IMG/VR virus record: IMGVR_UViG_3300032050_000536
Span: 1-31,332 of that record
Reading direction: 5' to 3' (one strand)
Origin: a virus
Length of the DNA stretch: 31,332 bases
Shown: positions 24,801 to 31,332 of the stretch, one piece after another
Numbering within the stretch: the first letter of the stretch is position 1
Layout of the letters: each line of letters starts with the position of its first letter
The notes under the pieces: model-generated
Told to the model about the DNA's origin: nothing
Database searches by the model: none
Seen by the model: only the letters and a program-made list of their open reading frames with translations
Translations under genes and position numbers: made by a program

Positions 24801-27800
24801 CATCAATTGCTGCTGCTTGTGCAGGGTTGACAGCCTTTGCTGCCTCAAGGTCCATATCCTCTGCACCCTTTTTGGCTGCTTCATCTTTTAATTTTTCAAT
24901 ATTATCCATTTGTGTTTTTAGTGTTTCAATTCCTTCTAAACCAATTGTATTTACCAAAACCTCAAAGTCAATAGTGTTTCCATCCAATGATTGAATGCCC
25001 TTTAGAGTTTCCATAATTGCATCAAACTCTTTTGGATCTTTCTTGTTCATAATAATTGTAGTAATTATGTTTTGTGCTTTCTTTCTTCCCTTGCTACTAA
25101 AGCCTGCAAACATGTTAAACAATTCTTTTGTTTTTGCTGCACCCTGAGTTTTAAGTCCAGCATTAAGCAGAAGATCTAGTTGTGGAAGTTTGCCAGTAAA
25201 TAGATCCATATAACTTGTTGCTTCTCCTGGACTTAGAACCTTGCTTCCAACAAGCATTTCCATTTTTGCTTGGAATCTTTGTGCTCCTTGTTGTCCTTCA
25301 AGGCCAGTCTTTACGTACTTTCCTGTTTTAGAATTATATTTACCCATAGTGGTGTCATCCACAAGTCTTTCAGTTTTATTTAAAAACTTCTTTGCAGCAT
25401 CTTCTTGATCTGTACCCTTGTATGTTGACTCAACCTGTGATCTAGATGCATCAAAGAATGCATCTTCACGCATAGCCTGTTTGCCCCAAACGGAATTGCT
25501 ATAAACCTTATCAAAACTTGCTTGACTTTTAGCAATTTGATTAACAATAAGATTATTCATCTTTTCAGTATCTGCTACATTTTGAGTATTTAGTTTTTTA
25601 ATTTTTTCTTCAATGTCTAATTTCTTTTGTGCATTTGTTGTTGACGCTAACTCTGTTTCTAGTTTTTTCTTTTGAGTTTCATATTCGAACTGAACCTGGT
25701 CAGCCATCATTGTTGCCATTTCGATATTGTTCATATTCAGTGCTGCTAATGCTGCAACCTGTTTTCTTGAACTTTCAAACAATCCAGATTTTTCACTAAT
25801 TTCATTTTCAAGTTTATCAGTTCTAACATTTGCTTTTGCAACAAGCATTATTCTAGTTTCAATTGGACTATCTTTTAGGTTCTTTCCATCTGGTCCAAGT
25901 AATGTAACTATCTGTCCAATTATCTGTGATTCAATTTTTTGATCGCCAAGTTCTAAAGCAAGGTTGCTTGCAATACTATTTGCTGCATTCATATCTAAAA
26001 CACCGTCTGCAACAGCAGTTGAAAGTTTTAATGCTAGATCTGAAACAGCCTTGTCGTTACCAAAGTCTTTAACATTTTGCTGGAACAGTGCCTTTTCTTT
26101 TTTACCAGGATCTGACCCTAGGAACTGCTTTCCAAATGTATCATCAATCTTTGTTGTTTCGTTGTATTTTCCATACTGGCTAGACTGTCTGCGCTTATCC
26201 ATTATTTCGGATGCGCCAACTTTGCCACTTATTTCACCAATTGCCTGAAGTCCACTTCTTGTTGCTGAAAGGTCTTTTGCAAACTGTGCTGCCTTGCTTG
26301 CCATATTATTAAGATGCTTGTTAAATAGATATGCTCCTGCTGCTACGGCTGCTAGTGCTACGACAATGCCCTGCGGTCCTGTGAGGCCTGCAAGCATTGG
26401 TGCAAACTGTGCAACTGTTGCAACTGCTCCTAAGCCAGCAACTACTTGTGGTGGTGCTCCTGCCATACCCGCAACCATCGCTGCTGTTCCTGCTGCTCCT
26501 GAAATCTTGCCAGACACTCTTCCAACTTTTTCTCTTCTCATGCCTCGCTTTTTTTGAGCAATTTGTTTTTCTGAAAGAGTTGTTGGCTGCTTCTTTCCGT
26601 CTGCATCGAGTTCGGGATCAAATAAAATCTGTCCATTTTTATCTCTTGTGTAAGTGGATGCTTCCTCATATGCTTCAACAGAGCCCATTCTATTATCTAC
26701 TGACTGGCTTCCAGGAGGAACAATTCCATTCTCTGCTGCTTGTCTTGCTGCTTCTTGAGCATTATATGCTTTTAGTCTGTCTAATTCTTTTCTTTTTTCT
26801 GCTTCTATTTCTTCGTTTGTCTTTGCAATATTTGCTGAAGATTGTGCAATATCTTGTTGTGCAATACCTGCTTGATCCATTGAAGGAAGCATCTCTCCAA
26901 GGTTGTTATTTGCTGCATTGGTTAGTTGGTTGGTTGTGATCAGGTTAGACGTGTTTGTTGTTTGAGCATCTACTGCAGCCTGAGTCACATTGGCAAATTC
27001 GTCTGTTTCTTCTGCAACAATAACAGTTGAGTTTGCCAGGTTCTCTGTTTCCTTAGCAATTTCCTTACTCTGTACCTGTGTCTTCTTTGCTAAACTAACT
27101 CTAGTTTTTGTTGCTGTTTTTTCTGCTGGAAGTTCTACAGAACCCTTAGCGCCACGCTTACGTCTTTGTCTGTCAAGAGATTTAAGAACTTGTCTTTCAT
27201 CACGCATTTCTGGAGTATTAATATCATCATAGAATGCTTTATTTCCAAGATCCATTTTTGAAACTTTTGATTGTGTTTCTGCTGCAGAAGGCAGTGCAGC
27301 GTCAGTAAGTCTTGAAGACTGGGCTCTTACTGCAGTTTGCCCCTCTTCTAAACCTTGTGCAAGTCCATCTGCAATGTCTTTTCCAAGACGTTTTGTTCGT
27401 CTTGACGGTGATGCGGTTTCTGCTTTTTGCTCTGCAGCAGTTAAGTCTGCATCTACATCTTCTGCAATTTTAACTGAATCAAGTTTTGCTTTTCTCTCAG
27501 CATCTGATAATGGAACAAAGCCTTGTTCGGAACCGACACCTTCTGGATTATTTTTTCCAAATCTTTGTGCAACTTTTGCTCTTCCTGATGCTAGTCTTTC
27601 CTCTGTAGACCTTGTGTCTGCCCCAGTTGGAATTTGGATTGCAGCACGACCCTCTGCATCATACATAGTGGCAAGCATTGTCTTTTCAATTGACATAGGC
27701 TTGCCTCTGCCTGCCTTCTTTTGTTCGGCAGCCATGAAATCTTTATCAGAAAGCATACTTCTAAGAACCTCGCCTTGAATTTGAAGTTCTCTTTCATTTA

Positions 27801-30744
27801 ATGCGCCATTAGATGTCACCTTTTTAGAAATAGATAAAATTTCTTCTTCAGTTGCAGATGACTGCTTTAATTTTTCTAAATAGACACGCCTTGCATCATT
27901 ATTAGATGAAAGTGTTTGAGCCATTTCATTTTCTGCATGCGTTGACAAATCCCATAAGTCTGGATCCCAACCTTCTTGAATTCCCTTTTCTGTTGTTCCT
28001 ATTGCACCAATGTGTCCTCTGTCTAATTGAACATTTTTCTTATCTGGTCTTTGAAGTGCTGGTAGGTCTGGGCGTTCTGATGCCAATCTGTCTCCAGTTT
28101 TATTTGCAATCGCCTGAAGCCTTTCATATTCTTCTCCACGACCTGCTGCATACATTTGCTCTCTTACATTTTTTGAAACCCCAGCCTCTGTTGCTGAGTG
28201 ACCTGCAACTTTTGCATTTGCTCCAGATACTCCTGCTGCTGTGTTAATTTGTGCTGGAGTAAGTTCTACCCCGCCCATTGCTTTTGTTGCAATTCTTAAC
28301 TCTTGAACAAACTCTGTAATTGTTACACGAGAATCATCTGCAAGTCTTGCAAAAACTTCCTTAAGAACATCTGCCCCATTTTCAACACCTAGGGTTCCAT
28401 CTTGCATTGCTGCAGCAAGTTTTTCTACTTGGGCTACAACTTTGTCAGACTTTGGACTTATAGCAAGTCCGAAGGTTTCTCCAGCAATACTAAATCCAGT
28501 TCTTCCTGGCCTGGTCTGTGTACCAGTCTTTCCAGTTCCCTTTGCATACTTTGCTACTGAGCCATTTTGAAGTGCTGCAACTAATTCTGGATTTTCTTTT
28601 GCAGTCTGCTTAGTAAGAACAACTTCTCCAGGAGTTAATAATGCTGGGACTGTGTCTCCATTGCCAGTACCTGGAACAACTCCACCCTTTGCAAATTTAA
28701 CTGGTGGTATTCCTGCAACTGCTCCTGCTGGGCCTGGAACTGAATTAAACAATCCTGGTGATGATGCTGCAAGGTTTCTAGCCTGAGTACCTGCATTTTG
28801 ATAGGCCAACGCCAGTGCGTCAACTGCAGACTTTTCAACATTAAAAGTGCTTATGAGTTGTTGATGAGAAGTGTGAAGAGCATTTGTTTCTGCAAGCAAT
28901 TCAATTTGTTTATTAGTTAAATAGTCAAACCCTCCACCGAGAACATTGTTTTGTCCGTTAAGTTTAGCAATTCCTCCACGTAGCATTGCAAAGAACTTAA
29001 TTATGTTTGCAAGTCCGTTAGCAAGGATACCGAATGTCATAAGAGCAACTGGGGCAATAGCACCAAGTACGCCGATCATAATAGTTATTGCTTTTTTGGT
29101 TCCGTCGCTTAAGCCGTTAAACTTTGCTAGTAGTTTTCCAACAAATCCAACTATTGGGGTTATTGCCTCTAAGAATGCTTTTCCTACTGGTACTAGTTCA
29201 TTCTTTAAATTTTCCATGGCTTTTTTGAATTTAGCCCCTGTTGAATCTTCAACTCTTTTTAATTCTCGTTCAGATAAGATTGCAAGTTCTTCTACTGATG
29301 CTCCAGCAAGGTCGAGTGCTCTAGACGCTTGTGTACCATCTTTTACAATGTTTTGAAATAATGTAGAAATACGAGCAAACTGGAACTTGCCAAATAGTTG
29401 TTCAATTGCCCTTGAACGATTAAGTGGGTCTAATGTATCTAGTGCTCTAGCAAGTCCTACTACAGTACCTTTTAAATTTCCAGCGTTGTTATCAACAATG
29501 CCTTTTATGTTAATGCCCATCTCTGCAAGAAATTCGCTAGTTTTCTTTGCTGGGTTAATGATGGATGCAAGTCCAGACTTAAGTGCGTTAGCACCTTCTG
29601 ATGCGTTAATTCCACCTTCCTTCATTGCCGTCATAAAGAACGCTAGATCTTCAACAGATCCACCAAGTTGTTTTACAACTGGTCCAGCCTTTGGAATTGC
29701 AATAGTCAAGTCTTCAATAGATAAGACAGTTTGGTTTTCTACTGCGTTGAGAAAGTTAATTTTTTGTGCAAGTTGCTCTGACGATACTCCAAAAGCGTTT
29801 TGTAAAGAAATTGTTGTTTCAAGTGCTTGCTGCTGTTCTACTTGGCCAAGGACAGAAAGTCTTGTTGCCTGAACTACTTGAGACTCAAGAGCATCTCCCA
29901 TCATACCCATTGCTGCAGCGGTTGCAGCCATTTCCATAGTATCTTTTACTGCAATGCCATATTTTGTAAACTCTTTACCCAGTCTTTGTATGTCAGCAAC
30001 TGCCTTATTGGTTGCATCTCCAGAAGTAGTTATATCTCCGTATACCCTTGTAAACTTGAGAACAGCCTCTTCCATTTCCATAAATGTTTTGGCTGCTGCT
30101 GATCCAAGGATGGAAAGAGGAATTGTCAAACCAACCATCAACTGACGACCAGCCCACTGAGTATTCTTACCAAAGTTTAGAAGGTTTGTAGAGCCTTGCT
30201 TTAATAATTGGTTTAAGAACTGCTGCCTTTGTGCAGCCATCTGAACTCTTGTGGCATAGTCTGTATATCTGCCATTGGTCATTTGTAGATGTTTTGGAAC
30301 TACCTGCAAAACCTTGACAAGATCTCCATTGGCATTGCCCAATTGAATGTACTGAGACTGAAGAAGTTTTACTCTATCTTTACGAGCACGGTTAATAATT
30401 TCACGCTCTTGAGCAAACATTCCTTTAAAAGTTTTTGTATTTGCCGTCGCTGCTGCTGCTGTATACCTAAAGTACTGTCGCATTGACAGTTGGTTTTTTT
30501 CAAGGGCGGATGTAAAAGACGCTGTACTTGTTGCTATTTCTTTTTGACTTGCAACAAACTTTCCAGTTGCATTGATAGACTGCATGAGTCTTTCGTTGAG
30601 GCCCTTCTGGGCATTCATTGCTGCAACATTTCCCTGAGTTAGGGATTGATTAAAAGTGCTTAAGCCAGCCTGAAGTTTACGAAGAGATGCGAGGGCTGCT
30701 CTGGTATCAAAATTAATACCAATATTGGAGTTTACATCAGCCAC
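21823..30744 (-). CDS. Tail tape measure protein
   Basis: 2,973 residues, GTG start. Residues about 220-420 match the TP901-type tape measure core (MEMEEAVLKFTRVYGDITTS ... IAIPKAGPVVKQLGG ... MKEGGINASEGANALKSGLA). Hydrophobic segments lie at about 551-590 and 1414-1474, as expected for the part that enters the membrane. Long coiled coils occupy about 2415-2700 and an Ala-rich stretch about 2750-2850. The motif DTVPA-x-LTPGE occurs twice (about 697-707 and 2891-2901). DRGH at 908-911 is discussed in the findings. By the usual 1.5 Å per residue this predicts a tail of roughly 450 nm. Encodes tail length and DNA-ejection functions. Start: GTG with AGAGGG nine bases upstream; it follows the chaperone gene by 18 nt. 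Confidence 0.95.
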   Translation of the reverse strand: MADVNSNIGINFDTRAALASLRKLQAGLSTFNQSLTQGNVAAMNAQKGLNERLMQSINATGKFVASQKEIATSTASFTSALEKNQLSMRQYFRYTAAAATANTKTFKGMFAQEREIINRARKDRVKLLQSQYIQLGNANGDLVKVLQVVPKHLQMTNGRYTDYATRVQMAAQRQQFLNQLLKQGSTNLLNFGKNTQWAGRQLMVGLTIPLSILGSAAAKTFMEMEEAVLKFTRVYGDITTSGDATNKAVADIQRLGKEFTKYGIAVKDTMEMAATAAAMGMMGDALESQVVQATRLSVLGQVEQQQALETTISLQNAFGVSSEQLAQKINFLNAVENQTVLSIEDLTIAIPKAGPVVKQLGGSVEDLAFFMTAMKEGGINASEGANALKSGLASIINPAKKTSEFLAEMGINIKGIVDNNAGNLKGTVVGLARALDTLDPLNRSRAIEQLFGKFQFARISTLFQNIVKDGTQASRALDLAGASVEELAILSERELKRVEDSTGAKFKKAMENLKNELVPVGKAFLEAITPIVGFVGKLLAKFNGLSDGTKKAITIMIGVLGAIAPVALMTFGILANGLANIIKFFAMLRGGIAKLNGQNNVLGGGFDYLTNKQIELLAETNALHTSHQQLISTFNVEKSAVDALALAYQNAGTQARNLAASSPGLFNSVPGPAGAVAGIPPVKFAKGGVVPGTGNGDTVPALLTPGEVVLTKQTAKENPELVAALQNGSVAKYAKGTGKTGTQTRPGRTGFSIAGETFGLAISPKSDKVVAQVEKLAAAMQDGTLGVENGADVLKEVFARLADDSRVTITEFVQELRIATKAMGGVELTPAQINTAAGVSGANAKVAGHSATEAGVSKNVREQMYAAGRGEEYERLQAIANKTGDRLASERPDLPALQRPDKKNVQLDRGHIGAIGTTEKGIQEGWDPDLWDLSTHAENEMAQTLSSNNDARRVYLEKLKQSSATEEEILSISKKVTSNGALNERELQIQGEVLRSMLSDKDFMAAEQKKAGRGKPMSIEKTMLATMYDAEGRAAIQIPTGADTRSTEERLASGRAKVAQRFGKNNPEGVGSEQGFVPLSDAERKAKLDSVKIAEDVDADLTAAEQKAETASPSRRTKRLGKDIADGLAQGLEEGQTAVRAQSSRLTDAALPSAAETQSKVSKMDLGNKAFYDDINTPEMRDERQVLKSLDRQRRKRGAKGSVELPAEKTATKTRVSLAKKTQVQSKEIAKETENLANSTVIVAEETDEFANVTQAAVDAQTTNTSNLITTNQLTNAANNNLGEMLPSMDQAGIAQQDIAQSSANIAKTNEEIEAEKRKELDRLKAYNAQEAARQAAENGIVPPGSQSVDNRMGSVEAYEEASTYTRDKNGQILFDPELDADGKKQPTTLSEKQIAQKKRGMRREKVGRVSGKISGAAGTAAMVAGMAGAPPQVVAGLGAVATVAQFAPMLAGLTGPQGIVVALAAVAAGAYLFNKHLNNMASKAAQFAKDLSATRSGLQAIGEISGKVGASEIMDKRRQSSQYGKYNETTKIDDTFGKQFLGSDPGKKEKALFQQNVKDFGNDKAVSDLALKLSTAVADGVLDMNAANSIASNLALELGDQKIESQIIGQIVTLLGPDGKNLKDSPIETRIMLVAKANVRTDKLENEISEKSGLFESSRKQVAALAALNMNNIEMATMMADQVQFEYETQKKKLETELASTTNAQKKLDIEEKIKKLNTQNVADTEKMNNLIVNQIAKSQASFDKVYSNSVWGKQAMREDAFFDASRSQVESTYKGTDQEDAAKKFLNKTERLVDDTTMGKYNSKTGKYVKTGLEGQQGAQRFQAKMEMLVGSKVLSPGEATSYMDLFTGKLPQLDLLLNAGLKTQGAAKTKELFNMFAGFSSKGRKKAQNIITTIIMNKKDPKEFDAIMETLKGIQSLDGNTIDFEVLVNTIGLEGIETLKTQMDNIEKLKDEAAKKGAEDMDLEAAKAVNPAQAAAIDALKANTERYKEFQKLSLDGQAEYLQKLATQFAYESTVTDAMREADREQLASTLAFQKASADGVAYGSARYLEIVAEFKKELAKLSPEEMAVQKLETSSVGGVTSLGAPVDTTPDGGKGSNPLDFLDDLAMRIKNVRDGAFDATKPLQSMLAAFGSKKAQKDISRAFDLFDGLQQRLINLKAPKEFRDMIASMSSEDFKKLANLKGKKAIFEFEKGKPKTKANIKGFTGTGKKIMRTYNEAIVGEANVVNREAVEQVANQEKAFRILISEGATATEALEHVQDAATAAAIAAGALGKKGSKERKQYIEDLKKATDETERFALKQKMIQANEEFKLLEQMPKLGTAMQAAGFSADQMSEVLNDPALAKHLIEDLKDGKVDAQEIADYLNSIEAKKIIDIQVNYNSGKYSESAQPGMDLVDEMFSVQEEMLRTGADPRTSGMVQQMNANNKQIQDAEIAAKGFRRQIELINREIRDIEKDIEKNYTRPIEEMQEKISDKQRILEMDPEFGDRAMEEINKQNAKMSNDSAIMANQAEQINKEYDKQAEALAKVAEVNEEILNQQKSQLDIAGALTSGDISAAAKAAQDARAQSAQRFSGSVADALQQSRENEIRGLRGAETGLSQEEIDQKQFENAQKLYQMENDPRRVTILQDIRNLEDQIYDLEEAREAKLLEIQKKEDAIFEIQKNQLEPLEDKIADLTFANELIQAQIDKLVSELTVLDKTKLEWDAIKAKIAANSLAGKDFDAVLGALLASTAAIDAKWASILAKLKEYNSTPVSVKNAQSTVVANAAAAAASVAADKAATDAIVGATTDAAAASKAAADAYALAKAAGDMNAAAIAAAGVNPSALASGESGAIGAASIAAQLAAAESALRFNTGLNIIADRRQKFGYISKGGLIPKFFARGGFAKGTDTVPAMLTPGEFVMSKYAVNTHGVDTMKSLNSGKPVGGAVYNNTYTLTVNAKTDANPNEIAQAVMSTIKNVENRRIRGVSLNG
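22190..22450 (-). repeat. GCT/GCA-rich low-complexity coding segment
   Basis: Inside the tape measure gene, a run of Ala codons (plus-strand tgctgctgc units) encodes a stretch of mostly Ala, Asp, Ser and Lys residues. It is in frame and probably a long helix. Not a CRISPR array; there are no spacers. Confidence 0.7.
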
Positions 30745-30762
30745 TCATTAACACCCTCTTCT

Positions 30763-31086
30763 TTATTTAATTGAGTTTAAAAGACCTGTTGCATCTGCCA
30801 GTTTCATTCCTGACGCTGCATCAATAATCTTATAGACTGTAGGAAGATCTAGATTTTCCTCAATCGCCTCTCTGTTGTCTGCTACTGCAGGCAAATACTG
30901 CTTGAATGCGATCTGTACGCAATCTAGCAGAACATTCATTGACTTTTCATTATCTTCTGCCACTTCTTGCAACTCATTAAACTTCTTCATAAACGGTTTT
31001 AGCAATGAGATTTTTAGTGGTCTTACTTCAAACTTTGTTCCATCGATAAGTTGTAGTTGTTCGTTTTCTTCAACTTTTGTAGGCAT
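30763..31086 (-). CDS. Putative tail assembly chaperone
   Basis: 107 residues, directly before the tape measure gene. Helical, with ISLLKPFMKKFNELQEVAED near 27-46 and LLDCVQIAFKQYLPAVADN near 53-71, the size and position of the short tail chaperone (gpG-like) that binds the tape measure protein during tail assembly. A GGAGGGG ribosome site lies a few bases before the ATG, preceded by a TGGTATAAT promoter-like element. No longer frameshifted partner ORF is available, since only 18 nt separate its stop from the tape measure start. Function is inferred from position and size. Confidence 0.65.
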   Translation of the reverse strand: MPTKVEENEQLQLIDGTKFEVRPLKISLLKPFMKKFNELQEVAEDNEKSMNVLLDCVQIAFKQYLPAVADNREAIEENLDLPTVYKIIDAASGMKLADATGLLNSIK

Positions 31087-31111
31087 TTCCCCTCCTTATA
31101 AGGTTTAGTTA

Positions 31112-31120
31112 ATTATACCA
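31112..31120 (-). promoter_or_regulatory. Candidate extended -10 promoter before the chaperone gene
   Basis: Minus-strand TGGTATAAT in the 55-base gap, about 26 bases before the chaperone ATG. No -35 hexamer is evident. A start about seven bases on would give a short leader with the GGAGGGG site at 31089-31095. A CCTTATAAGG palindrome overlaps that site. Confidence 0.45.
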
Positions 31121-31141
31121 TAGGACAGGCTTATTTTTTGG

Positions 31142-31332
31142 CTATTCTAAAACCTCATAGGTAAGGCCCATGCCGATTCCAAACCCAGCCCTTTCTGCAT
31201 TTTTACCTTGCAGGGCAAGTATGTCATTTCCACTGGTTGCTTTGCCTTTACTAAATACCCTGGCTTTCATGTCTTCCCATTCGTTACCCTTGCCTGACTT
31301 TTTGTCCAAGTCAATACCCTTCATTGCAGCAA
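31142..31332 (-). CDS. C-terminal part of an unidentified protein (5' end outside window)
   Basis: About 63 residues are visible, ending ERAGFGIGMGLTYEVLE. The frame stays open to the window edge, so the ATG at 31322-31324 need not be the start; two alanine codons precede it in frame. Sequence is Lys/Gly-rich (KGIDLDKKSGKGNEWEDMKA). Location immediately before the tail chaperone would suit a tail tube or major tail protein, but nothing in the visible part proves that. A TAG ends it at 31142-31144, followed by the gap with a promoter-like element; no terminator hairpin is seen. Confidence 0.4.
   Translation of the reverse strand, partial: AAMKGIDLDKKSGKGNEWEDMKARVFSKGKATSGNDILALQGKNAERAGFGIGMGLTYEVLE

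Noticed and set aside
26397-26939. Plus-strand frame of 180 codons, Leu/Phe-rich and membrane-like
   Set aside because: Composition is produced by reverse-complementing Gln/Ala/Lys-rich coding sequence; no start signal.
30745-30762. Stop-codon readthrough from chaperone into tape measure (both are in the same frame)
   Set aside because: Further in-frame stops (TAA then TGA) lie in the short gap, so simple readthrough cannot fuse them.
30775-30781. In-frame TTTAAAC slippery heptamer near the end of the chaperone gene, suggesting a G/GT-type -1 frameshift
   Set aside because: A -1 shift reaches a TAA after two codons (CTC AAT TAA), and only 18 bases separate the stop from the tape measure start, so no extended product is possible. 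A +1 shift adds only about 13 codons.
1-31332. tRNA genes, integrase, attachment sites, lysis genes or rho-independent terminators
   Set aside because: Gaps are too short for tRNAs, and no hairpin followed by a T-run, recombinase motif or endolysin motif was recognised.

Overview
This window is part of the genome of a tailed double-stranded DNA phage (Caudoviricetes). Every gene I can support lies on the minus strand, so transcription runs from high to low coordinates. Packing is very tight: genes touch or overlap, several through a TAATG stop/start, and no gap exceeds about 60 bases. The DNA is A+T-rich by eye. The host is inferred, not shown. Strong GGAGG-type ribosome sites, actinophage-like tail proteins and replication gene set, and a host-like signal peptide at the left edge suggest a low-GC actinobacterium, for example a freshwater lineage.

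Layout in transcription order. (1) 31332-14057 is the tail module: the end of an unidentified gene, a small tail-assembly-chaperone-like gene, a 2,973-residue tape measure protein, a Dit-like distal tail protein, a 1,515-residue tail hub/adhesion protein, and four smaller tail-tip or fibre proteins. (2) 14057-9723 is the replication module: a zinc-ribbon protein, a MerR-type HTH protein, two small unknowns, a DnaB-family helicase, an unknown, a short DnaG-type primase and a single-stranded DNA-binding protein. (3) 9721-2840 holds polymerase and recombination genes: a DnaE-type DNA polymerase III alpha subunit with PHP domain, a RecA-like recombinase with an altered Walker A, a PD-(D/E)XK resolvase-like protein, a Cas4/RecB-type nuclease, a RuvC-like resolvase, small zinc proteins and a 51-residue HTH protein. 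(4) 2843-1 holds a 44-residue membrane peptide, an Nmad1/DUF1599-like protein, small and large terminase subunits, and the start of a secreted protein.

The phage therefore carries its own replisome core and a recombination set, with terminase placed at the end of that run rather than next to the tail genes. Capsid, portal, lysis, integrase, tRNA and CRISPR features are not visible here. Three very small genes (44, 51 and 58 codons), the signal-peptide gene and four corrected starts were read directly from the nucleotide sequence. No homology search was possible, so family names rest on motifs recognised by eye.
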